Assembly (NCBI GenBank): GCA_045661205.1 | Contig: JAZRFE010000053.1 | Location: forward strand, 1-14,657 | Length of the DNA stretch: 14,657 bases | Reading direction: 5' to 3' | Origin: HGM04593 sp045661205 | Lineage (GTDB): Bacteria; Bacteroidota; Bacteroidia; Bacteroidales; Bacteroidaceae | Shown here: positions 13,901-14,657 of the stretch, piece after piece | How positions within the stretch are numbered: position 1 is the first letter of the stretch | Layout: each line of letters starts with the position of its first letter | The notes under the pieces: generated by a model | Told to the model about the DNA's origin: nothing | The model's input: the letters and a program-made list of their open reading frames with translations, nothing else | Databases searched by the model: none | Made by a program: the position numbers and the translations under genes

Positions 13901-14657
13901 GGAGGATTATCGTATGTTAAACGAATTCTATAAGCAGAAAATACAGCAAGTTCATATTGTGGGTGAGTATGCCAATTTGATGGTTAAGGACTACAATGCA
14001 GCTCTGCAATATGTACAAGACTATTTCCAAATGGACTATAAGCGCTTTGTGGCAAAGTATTTCAAAGGTGAGCGTGTTCGAGAGATAGAACGCAATGTTA
14101 CGCCTGGAAAATACGAACAACTCTTTGGCTCGCTTTCAGATAAGCAGATGGAGATAATTTCTGACAAGGAGTCACGATGTATTGTTGTCGCAGCTGGTCC
14201 AGGTAGTGGTAAAACGAGGGTATTGGTACATAAATTAGCATCACTGCTTTTGCTTGAAGATGTAAAACACGAGCAATTACTGATGCTGACTTTTTCGCGT
14301 GCTGCTGCTACGGAGTTCAAACAGCGACTTATGGGATTGATAGGTAATGCCGCCCATTTTGTAGAGATAAAGACTTTTCATTCCTATTGCTTCGATTTGC
14401 TCGGCAGAATAGGTAATCTGGATGATGCAAAAGATGTAGTGTCACGCGCGGCGCAAATGATAAATGACGGCGAGGTAGAACCAAATCGCATAGCAAAGAC
14501 TGTCCTTGTGATTGACGAGGCTCAGGATATGAGCGCAGAAGAGTATGCGTTAGTGCATGCATTGATGGCAGCAAACGAGGAGATGCGTGTAATTGCTGTT
14601 GGTGATGATGATCAGAATATTTTTGAGTTCCGTGGCTCTAATTCGAAGTATATGGCC
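10932..14657 (+). CDS. DEDDh exonuclease - RecQ helicase - UvrD-type helicase fusion (partial, 3' end off window)
   Basis: A single uninterrupted frame of 1242 codons starts at ATG 10932 and runs off the right edge. Residues 1-140 look like a DnaQ-type 3'-5' exonuclease: D33 and E35 in FIDIEV, GHN at 76-78 with D83, H114 and D133. C254, C258 and C261 (CLRGCNYC) may bind zinc. A RecQ-type SF2 helicase follows: FGYDQFR at 275-281, Walker A FPTGGGKS at 306-313, DEAH at 410-413 and QEAGRAGRD at 598-606. The classical RecQ zinc region after motif VI is not evident; winged-helix-like sequence lies near 757-785. Then comes an SF1 UvrD/Rep ATPase: AAGPGSGKT at 1087-1095, IDEAQD at 1194-1199 and GDDDQ at 1224-1228, with motifs IV-VI beyond the window. 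T-ending codons dominate, unlike the upstream genes. It likely unwinds and trims DNA in repair or phage/plasmid defence; function is inferred. Confidence 0.93.
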   Translation, partial: MSLWDKIIKSINETIENSGKPVSRDASRYAFIDIEVGLKDHKIHDIGALRWDRAIFHSANKVELLEFLRGVDFICGHNIIHHDAKYLFENGFQRCVLVDTLYISPLLFPEKPYHRLLKDDKLISEQINNPVNDCEKAHDLLMDEVARWNTLPKDKRSIYATLLQGVAEFDGFLHFVNAKATEAADLSNLIHSAYEGKICEHADIENIIVQYPCELAYALALIDTTDHRSITPAWVLCNYPNVENIVRHLRHTKCLRGCNYCNKDLNVHYNLKQYFGYDQFRTYEGEPLQEKSVCAAVDGKSLLAIFPTGGGKSLTFQLPALMEGRSVHGLTVVISPLQSLMKDQVDNLAERGITEAVTINGLLDPISRSLAIQRVLDGDASLLYIAPEMLRSKTIEKILLARHIVRFVIDEAHCFSSWGQDFRVDYLYIGKFISEYQKKKNLVTPIPISCFTATAKQKVIQDICDYFKQTLNLNLQLYASTASRTNLRYSVIHADTDEDKYAKLRSIIALSSCPTIVYVSRTKRTKLLADKLSRDGYKALPFNGQMDADEKIANQDAFMSDEVRIIVATSAFGMGVDKKDVGLVVHYDISDSLENYVQEAGRAGRDPELQAKCFVLYSDSDLDKHFILLNQTKLSISEIQQVWKAVKEMTKYRSRACCSALEIARKAGWDDSVSDIETRVRTALAALEQAGYLERGNNVPHVYATGITVKNVDEARRRITESVLFENEEVEKAVRVIKSLITQKHIAKAQDDVAESRVDYLADILGLKKNEVVSVVERMRQEGILADTKDISAYLNDAGESEHKSKRLLEQFTKLERYILNNIPDDVLKISCKQLNDNAQKEGIASATEKDIRTLLYFLTIKGYTRKKEDAAHNIEVVRQADLDTIIKRFEKRLAICQFAVEWLFKQTLSSAREEEKKRGVQFSIVELLNDIKKNSNLFGSLQDVQLEDVEEALLYLSKIEALKLEGGFLVLYNAMDIRRIKDNRLRYKQEDYRMLNEFYKQKIQQVHIVGEYANLMVKDYNAALQYVQDYFQMDYKRFVAKYFKGERVREIERNVTPGKYEQLFGSLSDKQMEIISDKESRCIVVAAGPGSGKTRVLVHKLASLLLLEDVKHEQLLMLTFSRAAATEFKQRLMGLIGNAAHFVEIKTFHSYCFDLLGRIGNLDDAKDVVSRAAQMINDGEVEPNRIAKTVLVIDEAQDMSAEEYALVHALMAANEEMRVIAVGDDDQNIFEFRGSNSKYMA

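Noticed and set aside
12232..14574. Several short open frames on both strands within 12.2-14.6 kb
   Set aside because: All lie inside the continuous helicase-fusion reading frame, which carries intact motifs throughout; the short frames have none.

Overview
The window looks like a chromosomal segment of a member of the order Bacteroidales (Bacteroidota), of the Bacteroides/Prevotella/Muribaculaceae type. The reasons are Bacteroidota-type promoters (TTTG, a 17-23 nt gap, then TAnnTTTG) before several genes, weak or absent Shine-Dalgarno sites, a BspA-like leucine-rich repeat fragment, a POTRA-less Omp85-type outer-membrane protein and a short IorA. I cannot name a genus from sequence alone.

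Region 1 (1-1516) is a self-contained tryptophan-regulated unit. A promoter leads into a 19-residue leader peptide with tandem Trp codons. Next come mutually exclusive antiterminator and terminator hairpins, then trpB standing alone and closed by a strong terminator. This is a complete ribosome-mediated trp attenuator controlling one gene. Region 2 (1531-4485, minus strand) is a probable operon: a nitrilase-family omega-amidase-like protein, iorA and iorB. IorAB interconverts aryl-pyruvates and aryl-acetyl-CoA, and an omega-amidase can drive glutamine-dependent transamination of 2-oxo acids. The block around 0.1-4.5 kb therefore reads as an aromatic amino acid / indole module, with trpB converging on it.

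Region 3 (4614-5010) holds a tRNA-Ser(CGA) gene followed by a mosaic of direct and inverted copies of its own 3' end, a 19-bp perfect inverted repeat and a GC-rich 62-bp tandem repeat. Region 4 (5043-6124) is a short operon of an SDR oxidoreductase and a 68-residue four-cysteine protein, ending in a terminator. Region 5 (6285-8624) is a two-gene unit: a BASS-family transporter and a membrane-associated acyltransferase.

Region 6 (8643-9114) is decayed DNA: an insertion-sequence-like 20-bp inverted repeat abuts the 3' end of a truncated leucine-rich repeat gene, followed by a bidirectional terminator. Region 7 (9121-10572, minus strand) is an outer-membrane beta-barrel gene with its promoter. 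Region 8 (10429-10931) is a 503-bp gene-poor, AT-rich gap.

Region 9 (10932 to the right edge) is one uninterrupted reading frame of at least 1242 codons, cut by the window end. It encodes a DEDDh-type exonuclease, a RecQ-family SF2 helicase and a UvrD/Rep-type SF1 helicase in a single chain. Its T-ending codon preference differs clearly from the C-rich codons of the genes before it, which suggests horizontal acquisition. This protein and the trp attenuator are the two most interesting items in the window.
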